64,000 bases of DNA from Aestuariimicrobium soli (lineage in GTDB: Bacteria; Actinomycetota; Actinomycetes; Propionibacteriales; Propionibacteriaceae), in contig NZ_JBPJSQ010000011.1 in NCBI RefSeq assembly GCF_051192575.1, forward strand, positions 186,001 through 250,000, read 5' to 3'. The notes under the pieces are model-generated. The model was given only the letters and a program-made list of their open reading frames with translations, ran no database searches and had not been told where the DNA came from. Numbering within the stretch: the stretch's first letter is position 1; every line of letters begins with the position of its first letter. The position numbers and the translations under genes are program-made. This document shows, in pieces, positions 33,544-42,565 of this stretch.

Positions 33544-33582
33544 GCCCCTGATGCTAACCCGCCACGGATGCCATCCCGCCAT

Positions 33583-33588
33583 TAGGCT
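33583..33588 (+). promoter_or_regulatory. -10 box of a leaderless promoter for the fadD-like gene
   Basis: TAGGCT, 6 nt before the ATG at 33595. Confidence 0.55.
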
Positions 33589-33594
33589 GCACCC

Positions 33595-35478
33595 ATGACC
33601 ACCTCCCTGGACACCCGCGAGCGACTGCTCGAGCAGGCCTCCCAGAACCTGGGCACCATGCTGGCCGACCGCACGCGCCAGACGCCGCAGAAGACGGCCT
33701 TCCTGGTGCCTGACCGCAGCGCCGTGGGGCCCAACGAGTGGCGTCCGCTGACCTGGACGCAGACCCAGGCGTGGGCCCACGAACTGGCCGCCGGGCTGCT
33801 GGCGGTGGGTCTGGTGCCCGAGGGGCGGGTCGCGATCGCGATGACGACCCGCATCGAGTGGATCATCGTCGACCTCGCCATCGCCTGCGCCGGGGGAGCC
33901 ACCACCACCATCTACCCGAACACGCAGGTCGATGACGTCGCCCACATCGTCACCCATTCCCAGTCGAGCATCGTGGTCGTCGAGAACGCCGCCCAACTCG
34001 ACAAGCTGCGCAAGGCCCCGGCCCAGGGCGAGACCAACCTCGCGTCGCTCGTGCGCACCATCGTCATCGTCGACGACGACCGCTCACTCGAGGACGGTGA
34101 CGATCGCGTGCTGACGCTGGACGACCTGCGGGCCCGCGGTCGCGATGCCTTGGCCGCCGACTCACGGTTGGTGGAACGCACCATCGCGGGCATCGCCCCC
34201 GAGGCTCTGTCGACGCTGATCTACACCTCGGGCACCACCGGCACTCCCAAGGGGGTCGAGTTGACCCACCGCTCGTGGGCCTACGAGGGCGTCTCGATGC
34301 AGGCCACCGGCATCGTCGGTGAGGACGACCTGCAGTACCTGTGGCTGCCGCTCAGCCACGTCTTCGGCAAGTGCCTGCTGGCGGTGCAGCTGACCTGCGG
34401 TTTCGCCTCGGCCGTGGACGGCCGGCTCGACCGGATCGTCGCGGGTCTGGGCGAGGTGCAGCCGACGTTCATGTGCGGGGCGCCGCGCATCTTCGAGAAG
34501 GTGCGCGCGGCCGTGCTCACCAAGGCCGCTCCCGGCTCGGCGGTCGACAAGATCTCGAAGTGGGCGTTCGCCGTGGGCCGTGACACCCGCGACCTGCGGT
34601 TGGCGGGCAAGCCGCTGCCGCCCGCCCTGAAGCTGAAGTACGCCATCGCCGACCGACTCGTCTTCTCGAAGCTGAAGAAGACGATGGGCGGCCGCATCCG
34701 CTTCTTCATGTCGGGTTCGGCGAAGCTGTCGGCCAAGGTGCAGGCCTGGTTCTACTCGGCCGGCATCACCGTGGTCGAGGGCTACGGCGCCACCGAGACC
34801 TCGGCCATCGCCTTCGTGAACGACCCCGCCACGCCGCGGTTCGGCACCGTCGGCACGGCCACCCCCGGCATGGAGGTGCGGATCGCCGACGACGGTGAAC
34901 TGCTGCTGCGCGGGCCGATCATCATGCGTGGGTACCACGACCAGGCCGACGAGACCGCCCAGGCCATCGACGCCGACGGCTGGTACCACACCGGCGACAT
35001 CGGGCAGGTGGATGCCGACGGGTATCTGTCGATCACCGATCGCAAGAAGGACCTGATCAAGACCTCCGGCGGCAAGTACGTCGCCCCGCAGAAGGTCGAG
35101 GGGGCCCTGACGGCCGCCAGCCCGCTGATCTCGCAGGCCGTGGCCCTGGGCGAGAACCGCAAGTACGTGGTGGCGCTGCTGACCGTCGACCCGGCCGCTG
35201 CCGCCACCTGGGCCGAGCGCAACGGTCACGCCGGCGACGACCCGGCCGCGCTCCTGACCTCGGACGGCCTGCGCGCCGCCCTCGACGAGCAGGTGCAGCA
35301 GGCCAACGCCACCCTTGAACGATGGGAGACCGTCAAGAAGTTCGCTGTGCTGCCCGCCGAGTTCACCGTCACCGACGGTGGCGTGACCCCCAACATGAAG
35401 GTGCGGCGCAATGTCGTCTCGGAGCAGTACCGCACGCTGATCGACGGACTGTACGACGAGGAGCCCGAGGACCTGTGA
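33595..35478 (+). CDS. fadD: Long-chain fatty-acid-CoA ligase (AMP-forming)
   Basis: 627 aa. Adenylating enzyme with P-loop-like 'LIYTSGTTGTPKGVELTH' (~207-224), 'GYGATETSAIAF' (~396-407), 'GWYHTGDIGQVDADGYLSIT' (~462-481) and the catalytic Lys region 'DLIKTSGGKYVAP' (~486-498). Similar in layout to FadD15-type ligases of actinobacteria. Activates fatty acids to acyl-CoA via acyl-AMP at the membrane face. The thioesterase gene begins 10 bp downstream, so likely an operon. Confidence 0.92.
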   Translation: MTTSLDTRERLLEQASQNLGTMLADRTRQTPQKTAFLVPDRSAVGPNEWRPLTWTQTQAWAHELAAGLLAVGLVPEGRVAIAMTTRIEWIIVDLAIACAGGATTTIYPNTQVDDVAHIVTHSQSSIVVVENAAQLDKLRKAPAQGETNLASLVRTIVIVDDDRSLEDGDDRVLTLDDLRARGRDALAADSRLVERTIAGIAPEALSTLIYTSGTTGTPKGVELTHRSWAYEGVSMQATGIVGEDDLQYLWLPLSHVFGKCLLAVQLTCGFASAVDGRLDRIVAGLGEVQPTFMCGAPRIFEKVRAAVLTKAAPGSAVDKISKWAFAVGRDTRDLRLAGKPLPPALKLKYAIADRLVFSKLKKTMGGRIRFFMSGSAKLSAKVQAWFYSAGITVVEGYGATETSAIAFVNDPATPRFGTVGTATPGMEVRIADDGELLLRGPIIMRGYHDQADETAQAIDADGWYHTGDIGQVDADGYLSITDRKKDLIKTSGGKYVAPQKVEGALTAASPLISQAVALGENRKYVVALLTVDPAAAATWAERNGHAGDDPAALLTSDGLRAALDEQVQQANATLERWETVKKFAVLPAEFTVTDGGVTPNMKVRRNVVSEQYRTLIDGLYDEEPEDL

Positions 35479-35488
35479 GGCCGAATCT

Positions 35489-36322
35489 GTGAGGGTGGAG
35501 GTACCGCTGCGCTGGGGCGACATGGACGCGCAGGCGCATGTGAACAACGGCATGTTCGCCGAGTACCTGCAGGAGGCCCGCGTCGACTTCCTGCACGCGG
35601 CGGGGGTCACCCAGATGCTCGAGACCGGGGTGGTGGTGATCGGCCACCAGCTCGAGTACCTGTCACCCATCGCGTGGTCGCCTTCGCCCGTGGTCGTCGA
35701 CCTGGGCATCACGGCGATCGGGGCCGCCCGTTTCGAGGTCGCCTACCGCATCAGTCACGACGATCGGGTGTGCGCGCGTGCCCGCTCGGTGTTGTGCCCG
35801 TTCGATCTCGAGGAGCAGCGTCCCCGCCGCCTCACCGCCGAGGAGCGCCACTGGTTCGACCAGCACCGCATCGAGGTGGATGCGTTCCGCGACCTGACCG
35901 CGCCACCCCTGGGGGGCAGGGGAGTGGGGCACACGCTTCGTCCGAGGTGGTCGGATGTCGACCGGTTCGGTCACGTCAACAATGTGCGCCTGTTCGACTA
36001 CGTGCAGGAGGCGCGGATCGCGGCGTACCCCATCGATGCGGCGCCCGACGACGACCCGCAGCTGTGGCTGGTGGCCCGCCAGGACGTGGACTACGTGGGT
36101 CAGATCCCCTACCGGGTGGAGCCCTACCGGGTCGACGTCGCGCCGGTGGCGGTGGGTACCACCTCGTGCACCTTCGCCGCCGAGGTGGTCGACCCGTTGG
36201 CCGGCGATCGCGTGCTGGCCCGGGCGCGTACGGTACTGGTCTGCGCCGACGGGGCGGGTCGTCCCAGAACGTTGCCCCCGCACGTGGCCGACCGGTTGGG
36301 CCGTGAGAAGGTGTCGGCATGA
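35489..36322 (+). CDS. Double-hotdog acyl-CoA thioesterase
   Basis: 277 aa with two tandem hotdog domains. Each has the 4HBT-like start: 'PLRWGDMDAQAHVNNGMFAE' (~5-24) and 'RPRWSDVDRFGHVNNVRLFD' (~150-169). The Asp and HVNN motifs are the active-site signature of 4-hydroxybenzoyl-CoA/YbgC-type thioesterases. GTG start. Its stop overlaps the next ATG (ATGA). Placed between an acyl-CoA ligase and an aminotransferase-like lyase. Confidence 0.85.
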   Translation: MRVEVPLRWGDMDAQAHVNNGMFAEYLQEARVDFLHAAGVTQMLETGVVVIGHQLEYLSPIAWSPSPVVVDLGITAIGAARFEVAYRISHDDRVCARARSVLCPFDLEEQRPRRLTAEERHWFDQHRIEVDAFRDLTAPPLGGRGVGHTLRPRWSDVDRFGHVNNVRLFDYVQEARIAAYPIDAAPDDDPQLWLVARQDVDYVGQIPYRVEPYRVDVAPVAVGTTSCTFAAEVVDPLAGDRVLARARTVLVCADGAGRPRTLPPHVADRLGREKVSA

Positions 36323-37479
36323 GCACCTTCGCCGACCGCATCGACGCCCTCACCCCCGAGACGCTGGTGGCGCGGGGATCGGGCAAGTGGACGAGGTTCC
36401 CCGGCACGCTGGGTGCCTTCGTCGCGGAACACGACTTCGGGCTGGCCGAGCCGATCGCCGAGGCCCTGCACCGCATGGTCGACGGCTTCAACTTCGGCTA
36501 CCTGCCCAACGGGCTCGCCGACGACCTGCGCCGGGCCACTGCGGAGTACGTGCAGCGCTACGGGTGGCAGCTCGACCCGGCCCACGTCACCCCGCTGCCC
36601 GACGTGCTCTCGGGCCTCGAGATCGCCATGGACCTGCTGTTGGCCGACGGCGCGAAGGTGATCCTGCCGACGCCGGCCTACATGCCGTTCCTGACGATGC
36701 CCGGTGCCGCCCATCGCGAACTCGCCGAGGTGCCGATGCTGCGCACCGAGACCGGCTGGGAGTACGACTTCGACGCCCTCGAGGCGGTCTTCGAGACCGG
36801 TGACCTGCTGATTCTGTGCAACCCGCACAACCCCGTCGGCAAGGTGGCCACGGCCGAGGAACTGACCCGGTTGAGCGAGATCGTGGCGGCGCACCAAGGG
36901 TTGGTCTACAACGACGAGATCCATGCGCCGCTGGTACTGCCCGGCGCCACCCACGTGCCCTACCACGCGCTGTCGCCGGTCACCGCCGCGCACACCGTCA
37001 CCTCGATGGCCGCCTCGAAGGCCTGGAATCTGCCCGGTCTCAAGGGCGCCCAGTTCGTGGTCACCGACCCCGATCTGCGCCGGCTGTGGGAGCCGCTGGC
37101 CTTCGGACGCAGCCACGCCACCGCCACTCCCGGAGTGGTGGCGAGCATTGCCGCCTACGACCAGGGCCAGCCCTGGTTGGACGAGGTGGTCGACTACCTC
37201 GACGGCACCCGGACAGCTCTGGCCGACGCGGTGGCCGCGACGTTGCCGGGGATCGCGCACGTGCCCTCCGAGGGCACCTACCTCGCCTGGCTCGAGACCC
37301 AGGAGTTGGGACTCGAGAACCCCCAGCAGTTCTTCCTGGAGCATGCGCGGGTCGCCCTCACCGATGGTGGCGCCTGCGGTCAGGCCGGACGAGGCCGGGT
37401 GCGGCTGAACTTCGGCACCAGCCGACCCATCGTCCTCGAGATCATCGAACGCATGGGCGCGGCACTGGCTGACCGGTGA
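36319..37479 (+). CDS. patB: MalY/PatB-type cystathionine beta-lyase (PLP)
   Basis: 386 aa fold-type I PLP enzyme. 'CNPHNPVGKVAT' (~171-182), 'VYNDEIHAPLVLPGATHVPY' (~200-219, with the Asp that contacts the pyridine N), Schiff-base Lys in 'TSMAASKAWNLPGLKGAQ' (~229-246) and 'RVRLNFGTSRP' (~359-369). Family members split cystathionine to homocysteine or act as C-S lyases; some have aminotransferase activity. Coupled to the thioesterase through ATGA. Confidence 0.88.
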   Translation: MSTFADRIDALTPETLVARGSGKWTRFPGTLGAFVAEHDFGLAEPIAEALHRMVDGFNFGYLPNGLADDLRRATAEYVQRYGWQLDPAHVTPLPDVLSGLEIAMDLLLADGAKVILPTPAYMPFLTMPGAAHRELAEVPMLRTETGWEYDFDALEAVFETGDLLILCNPHNPVGKVATAEELTRLSEIVAAHQGLVYNDEIHAPLVLPGATHVPYHALSPVTAAHTVTSMAASKAWNLPGLKGAQFVVTDPDLRRLWEPLAFGRSHATATPGVVASIAAYDQGQPWLDEVVDYLDGTRTALADAVAATLPGIAHVPSEGTYLAWLETQELGLENPQQFFLEHARVALTDGGACGQAGRGRVRLNFGTSRPIVLEIIERMGAALADR

Positions 37480-37510
37480 GTTTCGGCGCAGTGAGGTCTG
37501 GCTGGCCGGG

Positions 37511-37528
37511 GAGTTGCCAACTCTTGCC
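37511..37528 (+). promoter_or_regulatory. Putative LacI-type operator upstream of the regulator gene
   Basis: GAGTTG-C-CAACTC is a perfect 13-bp dyad at 37511-37523, followed by TTGCC. The segment shares GTTGCCA....TTGCC with the region upstream of larA/uxaC (complement of 39915-39931), suggesting one regulator binds both. Confidence 0.5.
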
Positions 37529-37567
37529 TCGGTAGGAGTTCTCTGCAAGGCTGCGGGGGTGAGTGAG

Positions 37568-38590
37568 ATGAGCGACGAAGCTCTCGATCCGATGGGGCGG
37601 ATGAGCCGTCGTCCGACGATCTACGACGTGGCCGCAGCCGCGGGCGTGAACCCCTCGACGGTGTCGCGTGCGTTCTCGAGACCCGGACGAGTCTCCGACA
37701 AGACCGCCGCCCACATCCATGCCGTCGCCCAGGCGATGGGCTACCGCACCGAGGCCGTCTTCCGCGCTCCCTCGAACCGCAGCACGCAACTGCTGGCGCT
37801 GGCGGTGGCCGACGTCACCAACCCGTTCTTCTTCTCGATCATTCGGGGGGCCGAGGCCGAGGCGACGGCGCGGGGCTACCAGTTGCTGTTGGCCGACACC
37901 CAGGAGTCACAGAGCCGCGAGCAGGCCTTGTTCGACCGCTCGCTGACCCAGGTCGACGGCCTGCTGGTGGCCTCGTCGCGCATCTCCGACACCGGGTTGC
38001 GGGCGGCGGCGCGCAAGGTGCCCACGGTGGTGATGAACCGGGTGGTCACCGGTCTGCCGAGCGTGGTCGCCGACAACGCCCGCGCCATGAGGCGCGCCCT
38101 GGAGCACCTGGCTTCACTCGGTCACCGGCGGGTGGTCTACGTCAGCGGCCCCGAGGCGTCGTGGGCCAACGGCTCGCGCTACCGGGCCTTCCGCGAGGGC
38201 TGTTTCGAGCTCGACCTGATCGACCAGCGGGTCGGCCCGGTGTCGCCCACGGTGAAGGGCGGCTACGGCATCACCGACACGCTGCGCGACAGCGGCGCGA
38301 CCGCCGCCGTCTGCTACAACGACCTCACCGCCATCGGGGTGATCCGACGCGCGAAGGATCTCGGCTGGAGCGTTCCCGGTGACCTGTCGGTGATCGGGTT
38401 TGACAACACCTTCGCCAGCGACCTCGTCAGCCCCAGCCTGACGACGGTGGCCGCGCCGCTGAACCAGTTGGCGCAGCGGGCCACCTCGTTGCTGATCACG
38501 ATGATCCAGCGCAACACCAATCCGGGGCCGGAACCCCAGACGCTGCCGATCCAGTTGATCGTCCGCGAGTCGACCGCAGAACCGGGCTGA
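37568..38590 (+). CDS. LacI-family transcriptional regulator of the sugar-acid locus
   Basis: 340 aa. N-terminal LacI helix-turn-helix 'TIYDVAAAAGVNPSTVSRAF' (~18-37) and hinge region, then a periplasmic-binding-like sensor domain ('VADVTNPFFFSIIRGAEAEA', ~79-98; 'VIGFDNTFASDLVSPSLTTV', ~276-295). Likely controls the larA-uxaC-kdgK genes next to it, releasing DNA on binding a uronate or hexonate. Start ATG 37568 chosen; GTG 37559 or an internal ATG 37601 are possible. Confidence 0.88.
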   Translation: MSDEALDPMGRMSRRPTIYDVAAAAGVNPSTVSRAFSRPGRVSDKTAAHIHAVAQAMGYRTEAVFRAPSNRSTQLLALAVADVTNPFFFSIIRGAEAEATARGYQLLLADTQESQSREQALFDRSLTQVDGLLVASSRISDTGLRAAARKVPTVVMNRVVTGLPSVVADNARAMRRALEHLASLGHRRVVYVSGPEASWANGSRYRAFREGCFELDLIDQRVGPVSPTVKGGYGITDTLRDSGATAAVCYNDLTAIGVIRRAKDLGWSVPGDLSVIGFDNTFASDLVSPSLTTVAAPLNQLAQRATSLLITMIQRNTNPGPEPQTLPIQLIVRESTAEPG

Positions 38591-38614
38591 GCCCGGCGGC
38601 GGCGTGAGCCGCGA

Positions 38615-39892
38615 TCAGGCGAGGCGGTACAGCACCTCGCCGGCGTTCTGGATGACCACGGTGCCCGGTTCGGCGGCCATGGCCTCGAGGTCGAGCTCGT
38701 TCGGGTCGAGGTAGCCCAGATTGATCGACTCGCACACCTCGCGGGGAATCTGGGTGGCCAGGGTCACCTTCAGTCGGCAGGTCTCGACTCCGGTCTCGGC
38801 GTCGTAGGTGCCGGCTCCGCGCAGGTGGGTGGAGTGGGCGAGCACGCCCCAGTGCACGTCGGAGTACTTGTCCCACTGCTTCACGAAGAAGTCGCGGCAG
38901 TGGTAGCCGATCTCGTAGATCTCGTGGTGGGTCTCGGAGACCTCGGTGACGTGCGGGGCGTAGATGATCACCTCGCCGCCGTCGGCCACCGCGGGCTCGA
39001 GCTTGTAGAAGCCCTTGGCAGCCGTCCAGATGTCCTCGTAGCGCGGCATCATGCACGAGACCACCCGTTGGAAGGGCTCGTCCACGTAGGTGACGTGCGT
39101 CTGGGCGGCGACGTCGGCGGCCGCGGCCCACGCCTCCTCGGTGGTGCCGAAGGCGGCCGCCTCGATCTCGCCGGTGCCCGATTCGACGACCAACTTCAGC
39201 GCGAGCCGGGCGCCGGGAATCAGCTGGGCCCCCTCGTTGATCATGGCCCGCACCGGGGTGATGCCCCTCGTCCCGATGATCTCGGCCGAGCTGATCAGCG
39301 CACCCACCCAGTGGGTCATGTCGATGAACTCCTGGCTGGCCACGCCGGGGATGAAGTACTTGTTGCCGCCCGAGATGCCGACCACCTCGTGGGGGAAGAC
39401 GGGCCCGACGACGAGGTTGACGTCGGCCTCGACGACGTGACGGTTCACGAGGATGTCGGCGCCGACGTTGAGGCGGCCCTCCGAGAGCTCGGCGATCCGG
39501 TCGCCCTCGATGCGGCCGACGTTCACCAGCATGTCGGGGTCGGCCCATTCGTGGTTGACGATGCGCAGGCCGGGGTAGAGCTCGTCGAGACCACCGGGGT
39601 CGGCGCCGAACATGCGCTCGATCTCGTCCGGTTCCATGTAGCTGTGGGTGCCCAGCGCGATCACGGCCGTCAACGACGCGACCCGGTCGATCAGGTGGCG
39701 GTGCAGCGTCGCGGTCACCTGGGGCAGGGGCATGGAGCGGGTGCCGTCGGGCACCACCAGCACCACGTTCTTGCCGTCGAGGTCGACCTCGGCCAGCTTG
39801 CGGGCGACGAACTCGTCCAACTGCTCGGCCGACACGTGCTGGTGCGGGCCGCCGATCAGCTCGCAGGCGACGTCGAGATGCTGTGTGCTCAT
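38615..39892 (-). CDS. larA: LarA-family nickel-dependent racemase/epimerase (DUF2088)
   Basis: 425 aa. LarA fold features: 'VVLVVPDGTRSMPLPQV' (~43-59), nickel-pincer and catalytic His regions 'VIALGTHSYM' (~78-87), 'FPHEVVGISGGNKYFIPGVA' (~167-186; the GGxKxxxPG-like core). LarA itself racemises lactate with a nickel-pincer nucleotide made by LarB, LarC and LarE, none of which is in this window. Homologues epimerise other 2-hydroxyacids, including malate and gluconate. Beside glucuronate isomerase and a KDG-type kinase, a hexonate 2-epimerase role is more plausible than lactate racemase; that is inference. Confidence 0.8.
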   Translation of the reverse strand: MSTQHLDVACELIGGPHQHVSAEQLDEFVARKLAEVDLDGKNVVLVVPDGTRSMPLPQVTATLHRHLIDRVASLTAVIALGTHSYMEPDEIERMFGADPGGLDELYPGLRIVNHEWADPDMLVNVGRIEGDRIAELSEGRLNVGADILVNRHVVEADVNLVVGPVFPHEVVGISGGNKYFIPGVASQEFIDMTHWVGALISSAEIIGTRGITPVRAMINEGAQLIPGARLALKLVVESGTGEIEAAAFGTTEEAWAAAADVAAQTHVTYVDEPFQRVVSCMMPRYEDIWTAAKGFYKLEPAVADGGEVIIYAPHVTEVSETHHEIYEIGYHCRDFFVKQWDKYSDVHWGVLAHSTHLRGAGTYDAETGVETCRLKVTLATQIPREVCESINLGYLDPNELDLEAMAAEPGTVVIQNAGEVLYRLA

Positions 39893-39900
39893 GAGGGCAA

Positions 39901-39956
39901 GTCAACGCCCGACCGGCAAACTCTGGCAACCCTTGGCAGGCGTTGCCTTCGTTGAC
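39901..39956. promoter_or_regulatory. Divergent regulatory region between larA and uxaC with inverted repeats
   Basis: Outer arms GTCAACG (39901-39907) and CGTTGAC (39950-39956) form a perfect dyad; inner arms GGCAAC (39925-39930) and GTTGCC (39942-39947) form a second one. The complement of 39915-39931 shares 12 of 17 bases with 37512-37528 upstream of the LacI gene. Confidence 0.5.
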
Positions 39957-39969
39957 GAGAGTGGACGTC

Positions 39970-41379
39970 ATGGCCTCCCTCGAACTCCACCCCGATCGAC
40001 TCTTCCCTGCCGAGCCGACGACGCGCGACGTGGCGCGCCGGCTCTACGACCAGGTGAAGGGCCTGCCGATCATCAGCCCGCACGGCCACGTGCCCCCGGT
40101 CTGGATCGCCGACGACGTGCCGTTCAGCGACCCGACCTCGCTGCTGATCACCCCCGACCACTACGTGAATCGCATGATGCACGCCAACGGTGTCGAACTG
40201 TCGACGCTGGGCGTCAACCAGGGCGAGCTCGACGAGGCGGCCTCGCGAGCCGCCTTCCGGGCGCTGTGCGAGCACTGGACCGACTACCGCGGCACCCCCG
40301 TGAAGTACTGGCTCGAGGACGAGCTGGTGAGCATCTTCGGCGTCGACGTCGTGCCCTCGGCCGAGACCGCCGACCAGATCTACGACACCATCGCGGCCTG
40401 GATCGCCCGTGACTCCTCGAAGCCCCGCGCCCTGATGGACAGCTTCGACATCCAGTTCATGGCCACCACCGACGACCCCTGCGACGACCTGGTGCATCAC
40501 CAGAAGATTGCCGCCGACGCGTCGTTCACCCGCCGGGTCGTGCCCACCTTCCGCCCCGACAAGTACCTCGAGCCGTTCCGGCCCGACTGGAACGAGCTCA
40601 CGGACAACCTGGCCCGCGTCTCGGGCGTCGACATCTCGAGCTACGCCGGCTGGGTCGAGGCGATGGAGAACCGCCGCGCCTTCTTCAAGGCCAACGGTGC
40701 CGTCTCCACCGACCACAGCCACGCCGACCTGGGCACGATCATCTTGCCGTCGGACGAGGCCGAGCGTCTCTTCCAGCTGGCCCGTGCCGGGCGCATCGGC
40801 GAGGACGAGGCCACCGTGCTGCGCCGCCACATGCTCACCGAGCAGGCCCGGATGGCGTCCGAGGACGGGTTGACCATGACCCTGCACCCGGGGGTGGCCC
40901 GCAACCACCACCAGCCGACCTTCGAGACCTACGGTGCCGACGTCGGCTGCGACATCCCGATCGCCGTCGAGGCCACCCGCGCGCTGCAGCCGCTGCTCAA
41001 CGCCTACGGCACCTCGAAGAACCTCAACCTGGTGCTGTTCACCCTCGACGAGACCGTGTTCAGTCGCGAGTTCGCTCCGCTGGCCGGGTTCTACCCGTCG
41101 GTGTACGTGGGCGTGCCGTGGTGGTTCATCGACGCCCCCGACGCCATTCGCCGGTTCCGGAAGGCGGCCACCGAGACGGCCGGCTTCTCGCGCACCTCGG
41201 GCTTCATCGACGACACCCGCGCGTTCTGCTCGATTCCGGCGCGCCACGACATGTCGCGCCGCCTCGACTGCGGCCACCTGGCCGAACTGGTCGTCGAGCA
41301 CCGCCTCACCGAGGACGATGCGCACGAGGTCGCCCACCAGCTGGTCGTCGACCAGCCCACCCGCGTCTTCAAGCTCTGA
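39970..41379 (+). CDS. uxaC: Glucuronate (uronate) isomerase
   Basis: 469 aa, standard UxaC length. Amidohydrolase-superfamily enzyme interconverting D-glucuronate and D-fructuronate (or galacturonate and tagaturonate). Visible family motifs: 'PIISPHGHVPPVWIAD' (~34-49), 'YWLEDELVSIFGV' (~115-127), 'FMATTDDPCDDLVHH' (~162-176), 'PTFRPDKYLEPF' (~192-203). Start ATG 39970 matches the usual 'MASLELHPDRLFP' beginning; longer in-frame starts are unlikely because they enter the operator. Confidence 0.92.
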   Translation: MASLELHPDRLFPAEPTTRDVARRLYDQVKGLPIISPHGHVPPVWIADDVPFSDPTSLLITPDHYVNRMMHANGVELSTLGVNQGELDEAASRAAFRALCEHWTDYRGTPVKYWLEDELVSIFGVDVVPSAETADQIYDTIAAWIARDSSKPRALMDSFDIQFMATTDDPCDDLVHHQKIAADASFTRRVVPTFRPDKYLEPFRPDWNELTDNLARVSGVDISSYAGWVEAMENRRAFFKANGAVSTDHSHADLGTIILPSDEAERLFQLARAGRIGEDEATVLRRHMLTEQARMASEDGLTMTLHPGVARNHHQPTFETYGADVGCDIPIAVEATRALQPLLNAYGTSKNLNLVLFTLDETVFSREFAPLAGFYPSVYVGVPWWFIDAPDAIRRFRKAATETAGFSRTSGFIDDTRAFCSIPARHDMSRRLDCGHLAELVVEHRLTEDDAHEVAHQLVVDQPTRVFKL

Positions 41380-41404
41380 CACCCGCACAAGAGAAAGCAG
41401 TCCC

Positions 41405-42484
41405 ATGCAGCTTCGTGACAACGCCCAGTGGTCCCTCGTGGTCGCCACCTCGATGGGTATCCGCATCACCCCCGACAACGCCCAGCAGGTGCAGACCTCT
41501 GACCACTTCTTCATGCAGGCCACCTCGGCCGAGTCGAACGTGGCCTCGGTGTCGTCCCATCTGGGTGAGCCCACCAAGGTGCTGACCGCCTTCGTCGAGG
41601 GGTCGCCGATCTCGGCGTTCATCAAGGCCAACCTGCGGGCCCGCGGCATGGCCTTCGAGGGTCCGGACCGTCCGCAGGGCGACGCCTGGGGCTACCGTCA
41701 CCAGTTCAACATCGCCGACTCGGGCTACGGCCTGCGCGGCCCGCGTGTGTGGAACGACCGCGCCGGTGAGGTCGGCCTGTCGCTGACCGCGGCCGACTTC
41801 GACCTCGACCGCATCTTCGGCGACGAGGGCGTGAAGGTGCTGCACCTGTCGGGCCTGATCGCCGCCCTGTCGCCCGAGACCTCGCAGTTCTGCCTCGACC
41901 TGGCGCGGGCGGCCAAGAAGCACGGCACCGCGATCGCGTTCGACCTCAACTTCCGGGCGTCGTTCTGGAAGGGACGAGAGGAGGAGCTGCGCGCGGCCTT
42001 CACCGAGATCGCCTCGGAGACCGACATTCTGATCGGCAACGAGGAGGACTTCCAGCTGGCGCTGGGCGTTGCCGGCCCCGAGGAGGGTGGCGCCGCGCTC
42101 ACCGACAAGATCGACGGCTTCAAGGAGATGATCGGTCGGGTGACCGAGCAGTTCCCGAACGCCTCGTTCATCGCCACCACCCTGCGTGAGGTCGAGACCG
42201 TGAACCGTCACCTGTGGGGTGCGGTGGTGTGGGCCAAGCAGACCGGGGAGTTCGCGGTCGCCGACCTGCGTGAGATCGGGGTGCTCGACCGCGTCGGCGG
42301 CGGCGACGGCTTCGTCGGTGGCCTGCTGTACGGCATCATCAAGGGCTGGGACGCCGAGTTGGCCATGCAGTTCGGCTGGGCCACCGGTGCGCTGGCGGCC
42401 ACCTCGATCACCGACTACGGCGCCCCCGCCGACGAAGACCAGGTGTGGTCGATCTGGAAGGGCAACGCCCGCGTCAAGCGGTGA
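41405..42484 (+). CDS. kdgK: PfkB-family sugar kinase, 2-dehydro-3-deoxygluconokinase-like
   Basis: 359 aa. Ribokinase/PfkB fold: 'FDLNFRASFWKGREEEL' (~179-195; the D-x-N-x-R feature of KDG kinases), 'DILIGNEEDFQLALGV' (~208-223) and the anion hole/catalytic Asp 'DRVGGGDGFVGGLLYG' (~297-312). Follows uxaC by 25 bp with an AAGAGAAAG ribosome site, so likely one operon. Would phosphorylate KDG before aldol cleavage; the dehydratase and aldolase are not in the window. Confidence 0.82.
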   Translation: MQLRDNAQWSLVVATSMGIRITPDNAQQVQTSDHFFMQATSAESNVASVSSHLGEPTKVLTAFVEGSPISAFIKANLRARGMAFEGPDRPQGDAWGYRHQFNIADSGYGLRGPRVWNDRAGEVGLSLTAADFDLDRIFGDEGVKVLHLSGLIAALSPETSQFCLDLARAAKKHGTAIAFDLNFRASFWKGREEELRAAFTEIASETDILIGNEEDFQLALGVAGPEEGGAALTDKIDGFKEMIGRVTEQFPNASFIATTLREVETVNRHLWGAVVWAKQTGEFAVADLREIGVLDRVGGGDGFVGGLLYGIIKGWDAELAMQFGWATGALAATSITDYGAPADEDQVWSIWKGNARVKR

Positions 42485-42506
42485 CGTTCCCGCACACCAC
42501 ACGCCA

Positions 42507-42540
42507 CAGCGGCGGCCACCCTCTCGGGTGACCGCCGCTG
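42507..42540 (+). terminator. Intrinsic terminator after kdgK
   Basis: 15-bp stem with one mismatch (CAGCGGCGG... against ...CCGCCGCTG), loop TCTC, followed by TTGCTGTT. It separates the sugar-acid operon from the convergent catalase gene. Confidence 0.75.
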
Positions 42541-42565
42541 TTGCTGTTCGGGCTGGTTGCTGTGA

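Noticed and set aside
38582..38596. 15-bp palindrome at the end of the LacI gene as a terminator
   Set aside because: The loop would be a single base and no T-run follows; it overlaps the stop codon.
38615..39892. Naming the LarA-family gene lactate racemase
   Set aside because: The uronate context and missing larBCE make lactate racemisation less likely; only the family is claimed.
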